Positions 26,725-35,354 of a stretch of DNA of 64,000 nucleotides are shown here, piece by piece. The notes beneath the pieces were generated by a model. That model had not been told where the DNA came from and made no database searches. It saw only the letters and a program-made list of their open reading frames with translations. Numbering within the stretch: position 1 is the first letter of the stretch; every line of letters starts with the position of its first letter. This DNA is from Lachnospiraceae bacterium (GTDB lineage Bacteria > Bacillota > Clostridia > Lachnospirales > Lachnospiraceae): positions 1 through 64,000 of the forward strand of contig JAGBKB010000012.1 in NCBI GenBank assembly GCA_017934175.1. The letters run 5' to 3'. The position numbers and the translations under genes were made by a program.

Positions 26725-28269
26725 ATGTCAAAAGAGTTAAAAGAAGAGTTGAAAGATGATAAAAATGAAAAAATTGCTGTTAAGGATATTAGTGATAAAG
26801 CGATTGATGTTGATGCATTAGACCCTGAAACTCTTGAAGTGGAAAAATTAATAGACCCTGAAATAGGTGATAATGAGCCTATGGAAGTGCCAAATTATGA
26901 AGAAGAAATAGTAAAAATTATAAGAGGCAATTCATCACCTAAACTTTTAAAAAGTAAATTAGAAGACTACCATGATAATAATATTGCTGATGCACTTCAG
27001 CTACTTAAAAAGACAGAACGACAAAAATTATATAGAATATTAGATGCAGAAGCGCTTGGTGCTATTTTTGAATATGTATCAAAAGAAGATGCAAGCGCCT
27101 ATATAAATGAAATGGATTTAAGAAAAGCATCTACTGTTATTTCTGAACTTGAACCTGATACTGCTGTAGAGATTTTACGTGAACTTGAAAAGAGTAAAAG
27201 AACTTTACTTATAGATTCTATGGAATCTGATGTCAGAAAAGACATAAAAGTAGTTGCTTCGTTTGATGAAGATGAAATCGGTAGTAAGATGACTACAAAC
27301 TGTATCATAATTAATGATGATTTATCTACAAAAGATGCAATGGCTGAACTTGTTGAACAAGCAAAAGAAAATGATAATATTTCTACTATATTTGTCGAAG
27401 ATAAAGATAATGCATTTGTTGGAGCAATAGATTTAAAAGAATTAATTATAGCAAAAAAAGATTTACCATTAAAAGAGTTAATAATGACCTCTTTCCCATA
27501 TGTATATGGACATGAAAATATAGATGATTGTATTGAAAGACTTAAAGATTATAGTGAAGGACTTATACCAGTTTTAGATAATAATAATAGAATACTTGGA
27601 GTTATCACATCACAAAATCTTATAGAAGTTGTAGATGAGGAAATGGGTGAAGACTATGCCAAGTTTGCAGGTCTTACTGCAGAGGAAGATTTAGCAGAGC
27701 CAGTTACTGAAAGTTTGAAGAAGAGACTTCCTTGGCTATTAATTCTTTTATGTCTTGGTTTATTTGTGTCAAGTGTTGTAGGAGTTTTCCAAGGTGTTAT
27801 AGAAATACTACCTATTGTTATGGCATTCCAGACACTTATACTTGATATGTCAGGTAATGTTGGCACGCAAAGTCTTGCTGTAACTATAAGAGTTCTTATG
27901 GATGAGAATCTTACATTTAATCAAAAAGTTCAGTTAGTTTGGAAAGAAGTTAGAGTCGGATTTTGTAATGGAATAATTTTGGCTACTTTAGCATTTGCAT
28001 TTTTAGGATTGTATATTCATTTTTATAAAGGCGTTACATGGAAAAATTCATATTTAATATCAGGTTGCGTTGGTATTTCGTTAATCATAGCAATGATAAT
28101 TAGTTCAACACTTGGAACTCTTATACCAATGTTTTTTAAAAAGATAAAAATAGACCCAGCAGTTGCTTCTGGACCACTTATCACAACATTAAATGACTTA
28201 ATTGCTGTTGTTACTTATTATGGAATGTCTTGGATTTTACTAATAAATATGTTGCATCTTGGCGGTTAA
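26725..28269 (+). CDS. mgtE: Magnesium transporter MgtE
   Basis: A Mg2+ channel with cytosolic gating domains. ATG 26725 was chosen because TTGGAGGG directly precedes it; an in-frame TTG 26713 lies within that ribosome site. A charged N-terminal extension of ~60 residues is followed by the MgtE N domain (~65-170), a CBS pair (~175-310) and five transmembrane helices with the pore signature QTLILDMSGNVGTQSLAV. The length of ~514 residues is slightly above average owing to the acidic extension. No M-box riboswitch fits in the 3-15 bases upstream. Confidence 0.95.
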   Translation: MSKELKEELKDDKNEKIAVKDISDKAIDVDALDPETLEVEKLIDPEIGDNEPMEVPNYEEEIVKIIRGNSSPKLLKSKLEDYHDNNIADALQLLKKTERQKLYRILDAEALGAIFEYVSKEDASAYINEMDLRKASTVISELEPDTAVEILRELEKSKRTLLIDSMESDVRKDIKVVASFDEDEIGSKMTTNCIIINDDLSTKDAMAELVEQAKENDNISTIFVEDKDNAFVGAIDLKELIIAKKDLPLKELIMTSFPYVYGHENIDDCIERLKDYSEGLIPVLDNNNRILGVITSQNLIEVVDEEMGEDYAKFAGLTAEEDLAEPVTESLKKRLPWLLILLCLGLFVSSVVGVFQGVIEILPIVMAFQTLILDMSGNVGTQSLAVTIRVLMDENLTFNQKVQLVWKEVRVGFCNGIILATLAFAFLGLYIHFYKGVTWKNSYLISGCVGISLIIAMIISSTLGTLIPMFFKKIKIDPAVASGPLITTLNDLIAVVTYYGMSWILLINMLHLGG

Positions 28270-28275
28270 TAGTTT

Positions 28276-28348
<73 letters not shown>

Positions 28349-28365
28349 TAATAAAGGAGAAAGCT

Positions 28366-29394
28366 ATGGCTGATGAAATTAAATTTAGTTGTAGCGGTGG
28401 ATGAGCCGCTAAATTGGCTCCAAAGACTTTGGAGGAAGTTTTGAAATCTTTACCTAAGGGGGTTAAAGATGATAATTTGATTGTTGGATATGAATCAAAA
28501 GATGATGCTGCTGTGTATAAGATAAATGATGAGGTCTCAATAATTGAAACTTTAGATTTTTTCCCATCAATGGTTGAAGACCCATACCTTTTTGGACAAA
28601 TCGCAGCAACAAATTCTTTGTCTGATGTGTGGGCTATGGGTGGTAAACCTATCATGGCTCTCAATATAGCAGCATTTCCAGATGGTATGGAACCAGAAAC
28701 TATAGGTAAAGTATTAAAAGGTGGAGCAGAAAAGGTTATAGAGGCTGGTTGCATACTTTGTGGTGGACACACTATAGTAGATGAAGTTCCAAAATATGGT
28801 TTATCAGTTACTGGTATAGTAGATACAAAAAAAGTTCTTACTAACAACGGTGTCAAAGTAGGAGACAAAATAATAATTACAAAACCACTTGGTGTTGGAA
28901 TACTTTTAACCGCACATCAATGTAATATTGATACAAAAGAAGACTTTAATGATGTTGTGAAAAATATGACAACTCTTAATAAATATGCGGCTGAAATATT
29001 ATTTAATTATAAAGTGCATGCCTTAACTGATGTTACTGGATTTGGTTTGTTTTCACATTTAAATGAAATGTTAAATGATAATGCATCTGCAAAATTATAT
29101 ATTGATAGCATACCTACGATTAATGATAATGTAAAAAAATATATAGAGGATGATTATTATACTGGCGGAGCAATAAGAAATGAAGATGCCATAAAAGAAC
29201 AGATTGATTTTGGAAATGCAAAAGAATGGATAAAACAACTTGGGTATGACCCACAAACAAGTGGTGGTTTACTTTGTTCTATTGATAAAAATGATGCAGA
29301 TGAAGCAATTAAAGAATTGAAAAAACTTAATATGAAATGTGCAATAATTGGAGAAATAGTAGAAAAGAGTGAAAAAGCCATATATTTATTATAA
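28366..29394 (+). CDS. selD: Selenophosphate synthetase SelD, selenocysteine-containing
   Basis: Makes selenophosphate from selenide and ATP for Sec-tRNA synthesis. The ATG at 28366, eight bases after AAGGAGA, opens MADEIKFSCSGG, followed by TGA at 28402-28404 and AAKLAPK. This places selenocysteine at residue 13, the catalytic position that is Cys or Sec in this family. Downstream sequence is intact through the ATP-binding and AIRS-type domains (ETLDFFPSMVEDPYLFGQIAATNSLSD, GGHTI, TSGGLL). A standard caller would begin at TTG 28414 and lose the catalytic residue. The organism must therefore possess selA, selB and selC elsewhere. It ends six bases before the convergent hemW. Confidence 0.93.
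28403..28434 (+). promoter_or_regulatory. SECIS-like hairpin next to the selD UGA codon
   Basis: Two alternative stems are visible directly at and after the UGA: GAGCC/GGCTC (28403-28407 with 28416-28420), and a perfect seven-base stem CTCCAAA/TTTGGAG (28418-28424 with 28428-28434) starting 14 bases after UGA. Bacterial SECIS elements lie in this window. The two stems exclude each other because they share CTC. Confidence 0.5.
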
Positions 29395-29400
29395 GTTGTA

Positions 29401-30582
29401 TTATAAAATATTAGGTTCATTCTCTTTTAATAATAAGTCACTTAAAATTTTATTAGATACATTTAGCCCATCATAAGTAAAATAATAGTTGTCTTGTGTC
29501 TTATTGATTAAACTCATACCTTGATATATCTTTAATGCAGTGCCAAATAATTTTTCAAAATCTAAATTAAATGTGTCATAAAAATCATGTATATTAATGC
29601 CAGATGTTTTTCTAAATCCAGTTATAATATAATCATTTATATGTGCTATTTTATCTATTACTATTATTTCATCATAGTATATTGATTTATCATCTATAGT
29701 TATGTATTTTGAATAATCAAGATTAAGATAATTGTTAAGTATAGACTTGTTTTTTAACCTTTTGTTTTCAAAATATGATGAAGAGTTTAAACCAAATCCA
29801 ATATATGGCACATCACTCCAATATCCAAGATTGTGCTTGCATTCAAAACCTGTCTTGGCATAGTTGCTTATTTCGTATCTCATTAGGTGATAGTGTGTAG
29901 TTAGTTCCTTCGTAATATCATCAATTTTTAATAAATCAGTTTCAAGAGGTAGTTGCAATTCATTATTATCAAGCATAGTCTTCATAGGGGTGTTATTTTC
30001 TACTATTAGGTTATAGATAGATAAATGCTTAATATTTAGCATAAGAATCTGCTTTAAAGTTTTCTTATATGAAGTTGGAGTTTGAGTAGGAATACCGTTA
30101 ATTAAGTCTATATTAATATTTTTAAATCCAATATGTATAGCATTATTATATGAAACAAGAAAGTCATTATAGTTGTGAATCCTACCAAGTATTTTAAGTT
30201 CCATATCGTTAGCAGATTGTAGGCCAATACTTAATCTATTTATTCCTAAATCATAATAATTTTTAAGTTTATTCATACTTGCTGAATTAGGATTTACTTC
30301 TATACTAATTTCAGAATCTTTTGCAACATTGTAATTGTTATATATACTTTCCATGATATAAGATATATATTTAGATTCAATAAAACTGGGGGTACCACCA
30401 CCTATATATATACTTGTAACTTCATAATTAGTTAATAAATATTTTTTATATTCTATTTCAGTAATTAATTTTTTTATATACTTATCTATGACATCATAAG
30501 AAGAATGAAAAGAAACAAAATCACAATAATTGCATTTCTTCTCACAAAATGGAATATGAATATATAATTCAACTTTTTTCAT
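29401..30582 (-). CDS. hemW: HemW-like radical SAM protein
   Basis: Encodes a 393-residue member of the HemW family (formerly called oxygen-independent coproporphyrinogen III oxidase). Bacterial HemW is a heme chaperone rather than the oxidase. The N terminus has HIPFCEKKCNYCDF, the radical-SAM triad Cys13, Cys17 and Cys20, followed by the aromatic residue typical of this group. Downstream are GGGTPS, EVNP and LSIGLQS, then the C-terminal domain (TGFRKTSGI). It is convergent with selD and divergent from holA. Confidence 0.9.
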   Translation of the reverse strand: MKKVELYIHIPFCEKKCNYCDFVSFHSSYDVIDKYIKKLITEIEYKKYLLTNYEVTSIYIGGGTPSFIESKYISYIMESIYNNYNVAKDSEISIEVNPNSASMNKLKNYYDLGINRLSIGLQSANDMELKILGRIHNYNDFLVSYNNAIHIGFKNINIDLINGIPTQTPTSYKKTLKQILMLNIKHLSIYNLIVENNTPMKTMLDNNELQLPLETDLLKIDDITKELTTHYHLMRYEISNYAKTGFECKHNLGYWSDVPYIGFGLNSSSYFENKRLKNKSILNNYLNLDYSKYITIDDKSIYYDEIIVIDKIAHINDYIITGFRKTSGINIHDFYDTFNLDFEKLFGTALKIYQGMSLINKTQDNYYFTYDGLNVSNKILSDLLLKENEPNIL

Positions 30583-30615
30583 ATACTTATTATAGCATAA
30601 AACATTAAATAATGA

Positions 30616-30621
30616 TATAAT
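30616..30621 (+). promoter_or_regulatory. -10 element positioned for leaderless holA
   Basis: TATAAT lies only six bases before the holA ATG at 30628, so the expected transcription start is at or within a base of the start codon. There is no ribosome site. The -35 position (30593-30598) is poor. The divergent hemW start is at 30582, so the intergenic region is only 45 bases. Confidence 0.5.
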
Positions 30622-30627
30622 GTAATT

Positions 30628-31674
30628 ATGGCGAATGAAAGTTATATAGATAAAATTAAATTAATAAATAATAGTTTTAAAACTCGCAATTTCTTACCAT
30701 TATATTTTTTATATGGCGAGGAAGATTTTTATCTATATAACATAAAAAAAAGTGCAATATCATATTTTGATGATGAGTCAAAATTGAATATAAGAATATA
30801 TGATAAAAATAATTTTGAAATAAATGAAGTAATAAGTTATCTTGGTAATTTACCAGTATTTAATGAAAAAAAATTAATAATTTTTGACAATGTTGATTAT
30901 TTCAAAAATAAATATAGTGCTAAAAACAATATAAATCAAAATGATGATTTCTTAAAAGCCTTAGATTATAATAAAGATATAAATATAGTATTGTTTTTAT
31001 TTTTTGAAACAGATAATAATTACAATAAGAACTTTACATCTAATTATTTGGCAAACTATATAAGCAAATCTGGGATTACATTAAACTTAACAAAGTTAAA
31101 TGACAAAGACACATTTAGTATTGTTGAGTCACGATTTAAAAAAAGTAAAGTTAATATTAACAAATTAGATATAGCATATTTAATAAGAGTTTGTGGTTAT
31201 AGTTTATCTAATTTATATAATGAAATAGATAAATTGATAGCATATGTAGGTGAAAGAAAATCTATTAGTAAAGATGATATAGAGAGCATAGTTACTAAAA
31301 GTCTTGACAATAGTGTTTTTACTTTATTAAAATTATACAATGAAAAAAAGAATGAAAAAGCCCTTATGTTTTATGGAGATTTATTGTCAGAAGGTTCATA
31401 TGACAAGGATGCAATTTTTATGATATTTGCAAGTCAATTTAGTAATTTAATAGTTTGCAAAGACTTAATGCTTAAAAATAAAAGTGCAAAAGAAATATCA
31501 GATATTATGGGCTTGCAATTTTGGAGAGTTAAAGATTTAATTGAGGCAAACAAGTATACTGATATAGAAGTTTTAAAGAATAAATTAAAAGAGATTACTA
31601 ATTTGACAATTAATAGGATTAATGGCAATATTAGTGAGGATTTTATGTTATTGCTATTAATGGATAAAGTATAA
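30628..31674 (+). CDS. holA: DNA polymerase III subunit delta
   Basis: A clamp-loader subunit that opens the beta sliding clamp. At 348 residues it shows the N-terminal FLYGEEDFYLY motif, a central AAA+ fold lacking a functional Walker motif, and the C-terminal helical collar region (DNSVFTLLKLYNEKK, LLSEGSYDKDAIFMIF). Sequence divergence is high, as usual for HolA, but order of elements is right. It apparently has a leaderless start. nrnA follows after two bases. Confidence 0.88.
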   Translation: MANESYIDKIKLINNSFKTRNFLPLYFLYGEEDFYLYNIKKSAISYFDDESKLNIRIYDKNNFEINEVISYLGNLPVFNEKKLIIFDNVDYFKNKYSAKNNINQNDDFLKALDYNKDINIVLFLFFETDNNYNKNFTSNYLANYISKSGITLNLTKLNDKDTFSIVESRFKKSKVNINKLDIAYLIRVCGYSLSNLYNEIDKLIAYVGERKSISKDDIESIVTKSLDNSVFTLLKLYNEKKNEKALMFYGDLLSEGSYDKDAIFMIFASQFSNLIVCKDLMLKNKSAKEISDIMGLQFWRVKDLIEANKYTDIEVLKNKLKEITNLTINRINGNISEDFMLLLLMDKV

Positions 31675-31676
31675 TT

Positions 31677-32639
31677 ATGAATTTATTGAATGAAAAAATT
31701 GAAAATGCAAAATCTATATGTATTTTAGGGCATGAGAGACCTGATGGCGACTGCATTGGTTCTACACTTGCTATATATAATTATATAAGAAATAAGTATG
31801 GAGATAAAAAAGTAGTAAGACCATATCTTGATTATTTTTCAAAAAACTTTCTAATTCTACCAAATGCAGATAAGATTTCAAATGATTTAATGTGTGCTGA
31901 TACTTATGACTTGGCAATAATTGTTGATTCAAGTAGTATTGATAGATTGGGTGACTATAAAAGATATTTTGATGAAGCAAAAGATAGCATTTTAATAGAC
32001 CATCATGAAAATAATACCTTCCCAAGTAAGGTTAGTATCGTGTTTCCTGAAAGTATTGCGACCGCTCAAGTTTTATATGATTTTTTAGATAAGGATTATA
32101 TTGATAAAAATGTTGCAATTTGCTTATATGTGGGGATTGCTACTGATTCAGGAGTCTTTAGATACAAGGCAACAAATAGTAAAACTTTAAAAATAGTCGC
32201 TAATTTAATAGATTTTGGCTTCAATTTTACTGATATATTGGATAAAATTGTTTTTGATAATACAGTAAATCAAAGAAAAGCACAAGGGATTGCATTTGAT
32301 AGGCTTGAGTTATTATATAAAGGAAATGTAAGTTTTTCGTATTTAAATGAAAATGATTTAAATAGTTTAAATTTAGAAAAAAAAGATATTGATAATGTTA
32401 TTGTTTATTTACGAGAAATAGAAAATATTAAGGTTGCAGCATTTGCATATCAAGTTGGCAATAATATATTTAAATTAAGTTTAAGGTCTAAATCTGATGC
32501 TATAAATGTTGCTGATTTTGCAAATAAACATGAAGGTGGAGGACATAAGTTGGCTGCTGGATGTATATACTACGGAGATATACAAACTATAAAGAAAAAT
32601 TTTGAAAAGGATATAAAAGAGTTTATTGAAGCAAAATAA
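31677..32639 (+). CDS. nrnA: DHH/DHHA1 phosphoesterase (NrnA/oligoribonuclease type)
   Basis: A bifunctional nanoRNase and pAp phosphatase in the family's Bacillus members. At 320 residues it has N-terminal GHERPDGDCIGS, DSS, the DHH motif IDHHENN, a TDSGVFRY segment and C-terminal GGGHKLAAG of DHHA1. It lies immediately before truB as in many Firmicutes, although the usual rbfA-infB genes upstream are not here. truB overlaps its 3' end by 14 bases. Confidence 0.93.
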   Translation: MNLLNEKIENAKSICILGHERPDGDCIGSTLAIYNYIRNKYGDKKVVRPYLDYFSKNFLILPNADKISNDLMCADTYDLAIIVDSSSIDRLGDYKRYFDEAKDSILIDHHENNTFPSKVSIVFPESIATAQVLYDFLDKDYIDKNVAICLYVGIATDSGVFRYKATNSKTLKIVANLIDFGFNFTDILDKIVFDNTVNQRKAQGIAFDRLELLYKGNVSFSYLNENDLNSLNLEKKDIDNVIVYLREIENIKVAAFAYQVGNNIFKLSLRSKSDAINVADFANKHEGGGHKLAAGCIYYGDIQTIKKNFEKDIKEFIEAK

Positions 32640-33879
32640 AATTATAAATGATATAAATGGAATGATTATTCTAAATAAACCTAAAGATATGACATCAAAT
32701 GATTGCTTGTCAATTATAAAAAAGAGTATTCATCCTAAAAAGATTGGCCATACTGGAACTTTAGATAAAAATGCAACTGGTGTATTAATTTGTTTACTTG
32801 GAAGCGCTACCAAGAGTCAAGATTACTTGATGAAAACTTGTAAAAAGTGTTATAGGGCTGAATTAGTTTTAGGAATATCCACTGACACTGAAGATATAAC
32901 TGGAAATATAATAGAACAAAATACAAATAAGATTTTAGATATAAGTGATGATGAATTAAAAAGTACTATTGAAAGTTTTATTGGAGAGTATAGTCAAGTG
33001 CCTCCAATGTATAGTGCAAAAAAGGTAAATGGCACAAAACTTCTTAAACTCGCAAGAAATGGAATAGAAATAGAAAGAAAAGCAGAGTTACTCACAATAC
33101 ATAATATTGAAATTGAAAATATTGCTAACTATAAATATAATAATTTAAATCTTAAGTGTGTAAATATATTTGTAGAATGCAGTAAAGGGACTTATATAAG
33201 AACTCTTTGTAAAGATATAGGAATTAAACTTGGTATACCTGCATGTATGGGAAATTTATGTAGAGTAGCATCTGGTGAGTTTGAGTTAGAAGATAGTGTA
33301 ACAGTTGATGAGTTAAAAGAAAAAATTAGTTTAAATGATTGGTCATTTGTTAAACCTTGCTTTTACAATAATGATGAAACTGCTTTGACATTTGGTAAAT
33401 TTGAGACACTACATTTGGGACATTTAAAAATAATAAATGAAGTAGTAAGTTATGCAAAAGAAAATAAATTAAAAAGCACAGTTATGATTGTTGGAAATAA
33501 TTCTGACAATGAAATCTTAACTAATGCACAACGAATTAGCAAACTTAAATTATTGGGTGTAAATAATATAGTATATTTTCCGCTTGATAAAGTTAATAAA
33601 AATATTAGTGCCAATGACTTTATAACAAATATATTATATAAACAACTAAAAACAAGATGTATAATCGTTGGTAGCGATTGTAGTTTTGGAGCTAAAGCAT
33701 CAGGGAATATTAAATTATTAAATGATTTATGTGAAAGTTTAAATATAAAATGCAAAATCATTAATAAACTAAAAATTAATAATACTGATATTGATATTTC
33801 ATCAACTTATATTAAATCTGAATACTTAAAAGGAAATAAAATTTTGGTAAATAAATTATTAGGTAAAGATTATGAATAA
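32626..33879 (+). CDS. truB: Fusion of tRNA pseudouridine-55 synthase TruB and RibF-type nucleotidyltransferase domain
   Basis: One 417-residue frame carries two enzymes normally encoded by adjacent genes. Residues ~13-235 are TruB: IILNKPKDMTSND, GHTGTLDKNATGVL with catalytic Asp47, YRAELVLGISTDTED, VPPMYSAKK and SKGTYIRTLC. Residues ~250-415 resemble the FAD-synthetase domain of RibF: TFGKFETLHLGH (~255-266, with the HxGH motif), VGSDCSFG and ISSTYIKSEYLKG near the end. The riboflavin kinase domain normally following is missing, and the GNFDG of RibF reads GKFET. The start is probably TTG 32626 (in-frame ATG 32662 would shorten TruB at its first strand). No frameshift is seen between the halves. 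Confidence 0.9.
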   Translation: MKQNKIINDINGMIILNKPKDMTSNDCLSIIKKSIHPKKIGHTGTLDKNATGVLICLLGSATKSQDYLMKTCKKCYRAELVLGISTDTEDITGNIIEQNTNKILDISDDELKSTIESFIGEYSQVPPMYSAKKVNGTKLLKLARNGIEIERKAELLTIHNIEIENIANYKYNNLNLKCVNIFVECSKGTYIRTLCKDIGIKLGIPACMGNLCRVASGEFELEDSVTVDELKEKISLNDWSFVKPCFYNNDETALTFGKFETLHLGHLKIINEVVSYAKENKLKSTVMIVGNNSDNEILTNAQRISKLKLLGVNNIVYFPLDKVNKNISANDFITNILYKQLKTRCIIVGSDCSFGAKASGNIKLLNDLCESLNIKCKIINKLKINNTDIDISSTYIKSEYLKGNKILVNKLLGKDYE

Positions 33880-34387
33880 TCTTGAAATAGAAAGAAAGTT
33901 TTTAGTAAAAAAGGATAGTATCCCATATAATTTAAAGAACCTTAAATCAAAAAAAATTATACAAGGATTTATTTATTTTAATCCGGCTATTAGAGTGAGA
34001 AGAGTGGACAATGAGTATTTTCTCACCATTAAATCTAAACCAAATAATTATAAAGAATATGGTGATTTAGTTCGAAATGAGTATGAGATTAGTATTGGCA
34101 AAAATGCTTTTAATGATTTATTAAAACTATGTGTGGGTAAAATATTATATAAACGAAGGTATTATATTCCATATAAATATGGTAAAAAAACGTATATTAT
34201 AGAGTTAGATATTTTCGAAAAGGATTTTAAAGGCTTAATTTACGCCGAGATTGAGTTTGAAAACGTAAAAAATGCCTATAAAATCAAGGTTCCAGACTGG
34301 TTTTTTAAAGAGGTTACAAATATAAGAAAATATAAAAATACTGAATTAAGTATTTGCAAAAATATTAAAAATGTATTAAAATATTAG
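33872..34387 (+). CDS. CYTH-domain protein (triphosphate tunnel metalloenzyme)
   Basis: At 171 residues it has the CYTH signature ExExK (EIERKF, residues 5-10) and tunnel strands with alternating basic and acidic residues (IRVRRVD, YFLTIKSK, IIELDIF, YAEIEFE). Family members hydrolyse inorganic triphosphate or related substrates, or act as adenylate cyclases; the function here is not known. It overlaps the truB fusion by eight bases. Its last bases contain the rnpB promoter, and its TAG stop abuts the RNase P RNA. Confidence 0.88.
   Translation: MNNLEIERKFLVKKDSIPYNLKNLKSKKIIQGFIYFNPAIRVRRVDNEYFLTIKSKPNNYKEYGDLVRNEYEISIGKNAFNDLLKLCVGKILYKRRYYIPYKYGKKTYIIELDIFEKDFKGLIYAEIEFENVKNAYKIKVPDWFFKEVTNIRKYKNTELSICKNIKNVLKY
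34354..34382 (+). promoter_or_regulatory. rnpB promoter inside the CYTH gene
   Basis: TTGCAA (34354-34359), 17 bases and TAAAAT (34377-34382) lie within the last codons of the CYTH gene. The expected start, ~34388-34389, is exactly the first paired base of RNase P stem P1. Confidence 0.75.
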
Positions 34388-34711
34388 GGAAGCATTGGCG
34401 AGTGGTCGCTTATAAAATAAGAGGAAAGTCCGGGCTTCATAGAGCAGGATGCAAGATAACATCTTGACGGAGCAATCCGATGAATAGTGCAACAGAAAAT
34501 ACACAGCCTATATGGTAATGGTGAAATGGTAGTGTAAGAGACTACCGAGTCGATAGTGATATCGTACTGCAATGTAAACTCCATCCGAAGCAAGTAAAAA
34601 ATAGTCGTTTAGGTTGCTCGCTTAGACTATGGTATACGCTTGAAACTTGTGGTGACACAAGTTGTAGATAGATGACCACATAAACAGAACCCGGCTTATA
34701 GCCAATACTTC
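34388..34711 (+). ncRNA. rnpB: RNase P RNA (class A)
   Basis: The catalytic RNA of tRNA 5' maturation. The conserved segments are present in order: GAGGAAAGTCCGGGC near the 5' end, the ACAGAAAATACA core around 34491, and AACAGAACCCGGCTTATAG near the 3' end. Stem P1 is formed by GAAGCATTGGC with GCCAATACTTC, which fixes both ends (~34389 and 34711). At ~324 bases it is a compact class A RNA. The gene begins one base after the CYTH stop and precedes a cell-wall-binding protein gene. Confidence 0.93.
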
Positions 34712-34731
34712 TATTTAAATAATATAAGGTT

Positions 34732-35277
34732 ATGATTGTGAAAAATATTTTATTAAAAATTGAAAGAATTTTGTTTTCAAGTTTGATTTTGATTTTCATT
34801 TTATCAAGTCTATGTTTTGCTGATACAATTGAGATAAGAAATGGAATGAAAACAACGCATGCTGATAAGCCTATTTCTTTAATTGATACTGTGAATAAAA
34901 ACTACTCATTTAAGTGGGCTCTTGATAAAAAAGGAAATTGGAAATTATTTATTAGAAGACTAAATGGAAGATTATTAATTCTTTCTAATGTATGGGTTAA
35001 TTTAGAGCGAGTTGTGACTTATCAAGATGGCACAAAGAATACTATTATTGATTATTATTATTTTGACTTAAATGGAAATATGGTAACAGGTTGGTATATA
35101 GATACAAAGAATAATATTTACTTTTTAGACACAGATAAAAATGAACTTGGAAGAATGGCAAGAGGATGGAAAAAGATAGGAAACGATTATTATTATTTTA
35201 CTGATAATGGAATATTATTAAAAGATACGATTACACCAGACGGTTTCCATGTTGATTCAACTGGTAGATGGAAGTAA
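34732..35277 (+). CDS. Small secreted protein with cell-wall-binding repeats
   Basis: A ~180-residue exported protein. The signal peptide (ILFSSLILIFILSSLCFA) is followed by a short variable region and about two or three choline-binding-like CW repeats: YYYFDLNGNMVTGWY, IYFLDTDKNELGRMARGWK and YYYFTDNGILLKD. Such repeats attach proteins to teichoic acid or other wall polymers. No catalytic domain is seen. GTG 34738, seven bases after AAGG, is a better start by spacing than ATG 34732. A larger protein with the same repeat type is at 39672-41765. Confidence 0.8.
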   Translation: MIVKNILLKIERILFSSLILIFILSSLCFADTIEIRNGMKTTHADKPISLIDTVNKNYSFKWALDKKGNWKLFIRRLNGRLLILSNVWVNLERVVTYQDGTKNTIIDYYYFDLNGNMVTGWYIDTKNNIYFLDTDKNELGRMARGWKKIGNDYYYFTDNGILLKDTITPDGFHVDSTGRWK

Positions 35278-35295
35278 TATTTAAATTATTTAATA

Positions 35296-35331
35296 AAAAA
35301 AAAGTTAGACTTTCGTGTCTAACTTTTTTTA
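35296..35331. terminator. Bidirectional terminator between convergent genes
   Basis: AAAAAAAGTTAGAC and GTCTAACTTTTTTT form a 14-bp perfect stem with a six-base loop and A- and T-tracts on the two sides. It can serve the cell-wall-binding gene on plus and the CofE-like gene on minus. Confidence 0.92.
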
Positions 35332-35354
35332 TTTTTTATAAATAATTAGTTTTA

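Noticed and set aside
28366-28413. selD interpreted as starting at TTG 28414 or as a nonsense pseudogene
   Set aside because: A good ribosome site, conserved SCSGG before and AAKLAPK after the TGA, and its place at the catalytic residue favour selenocysteine.
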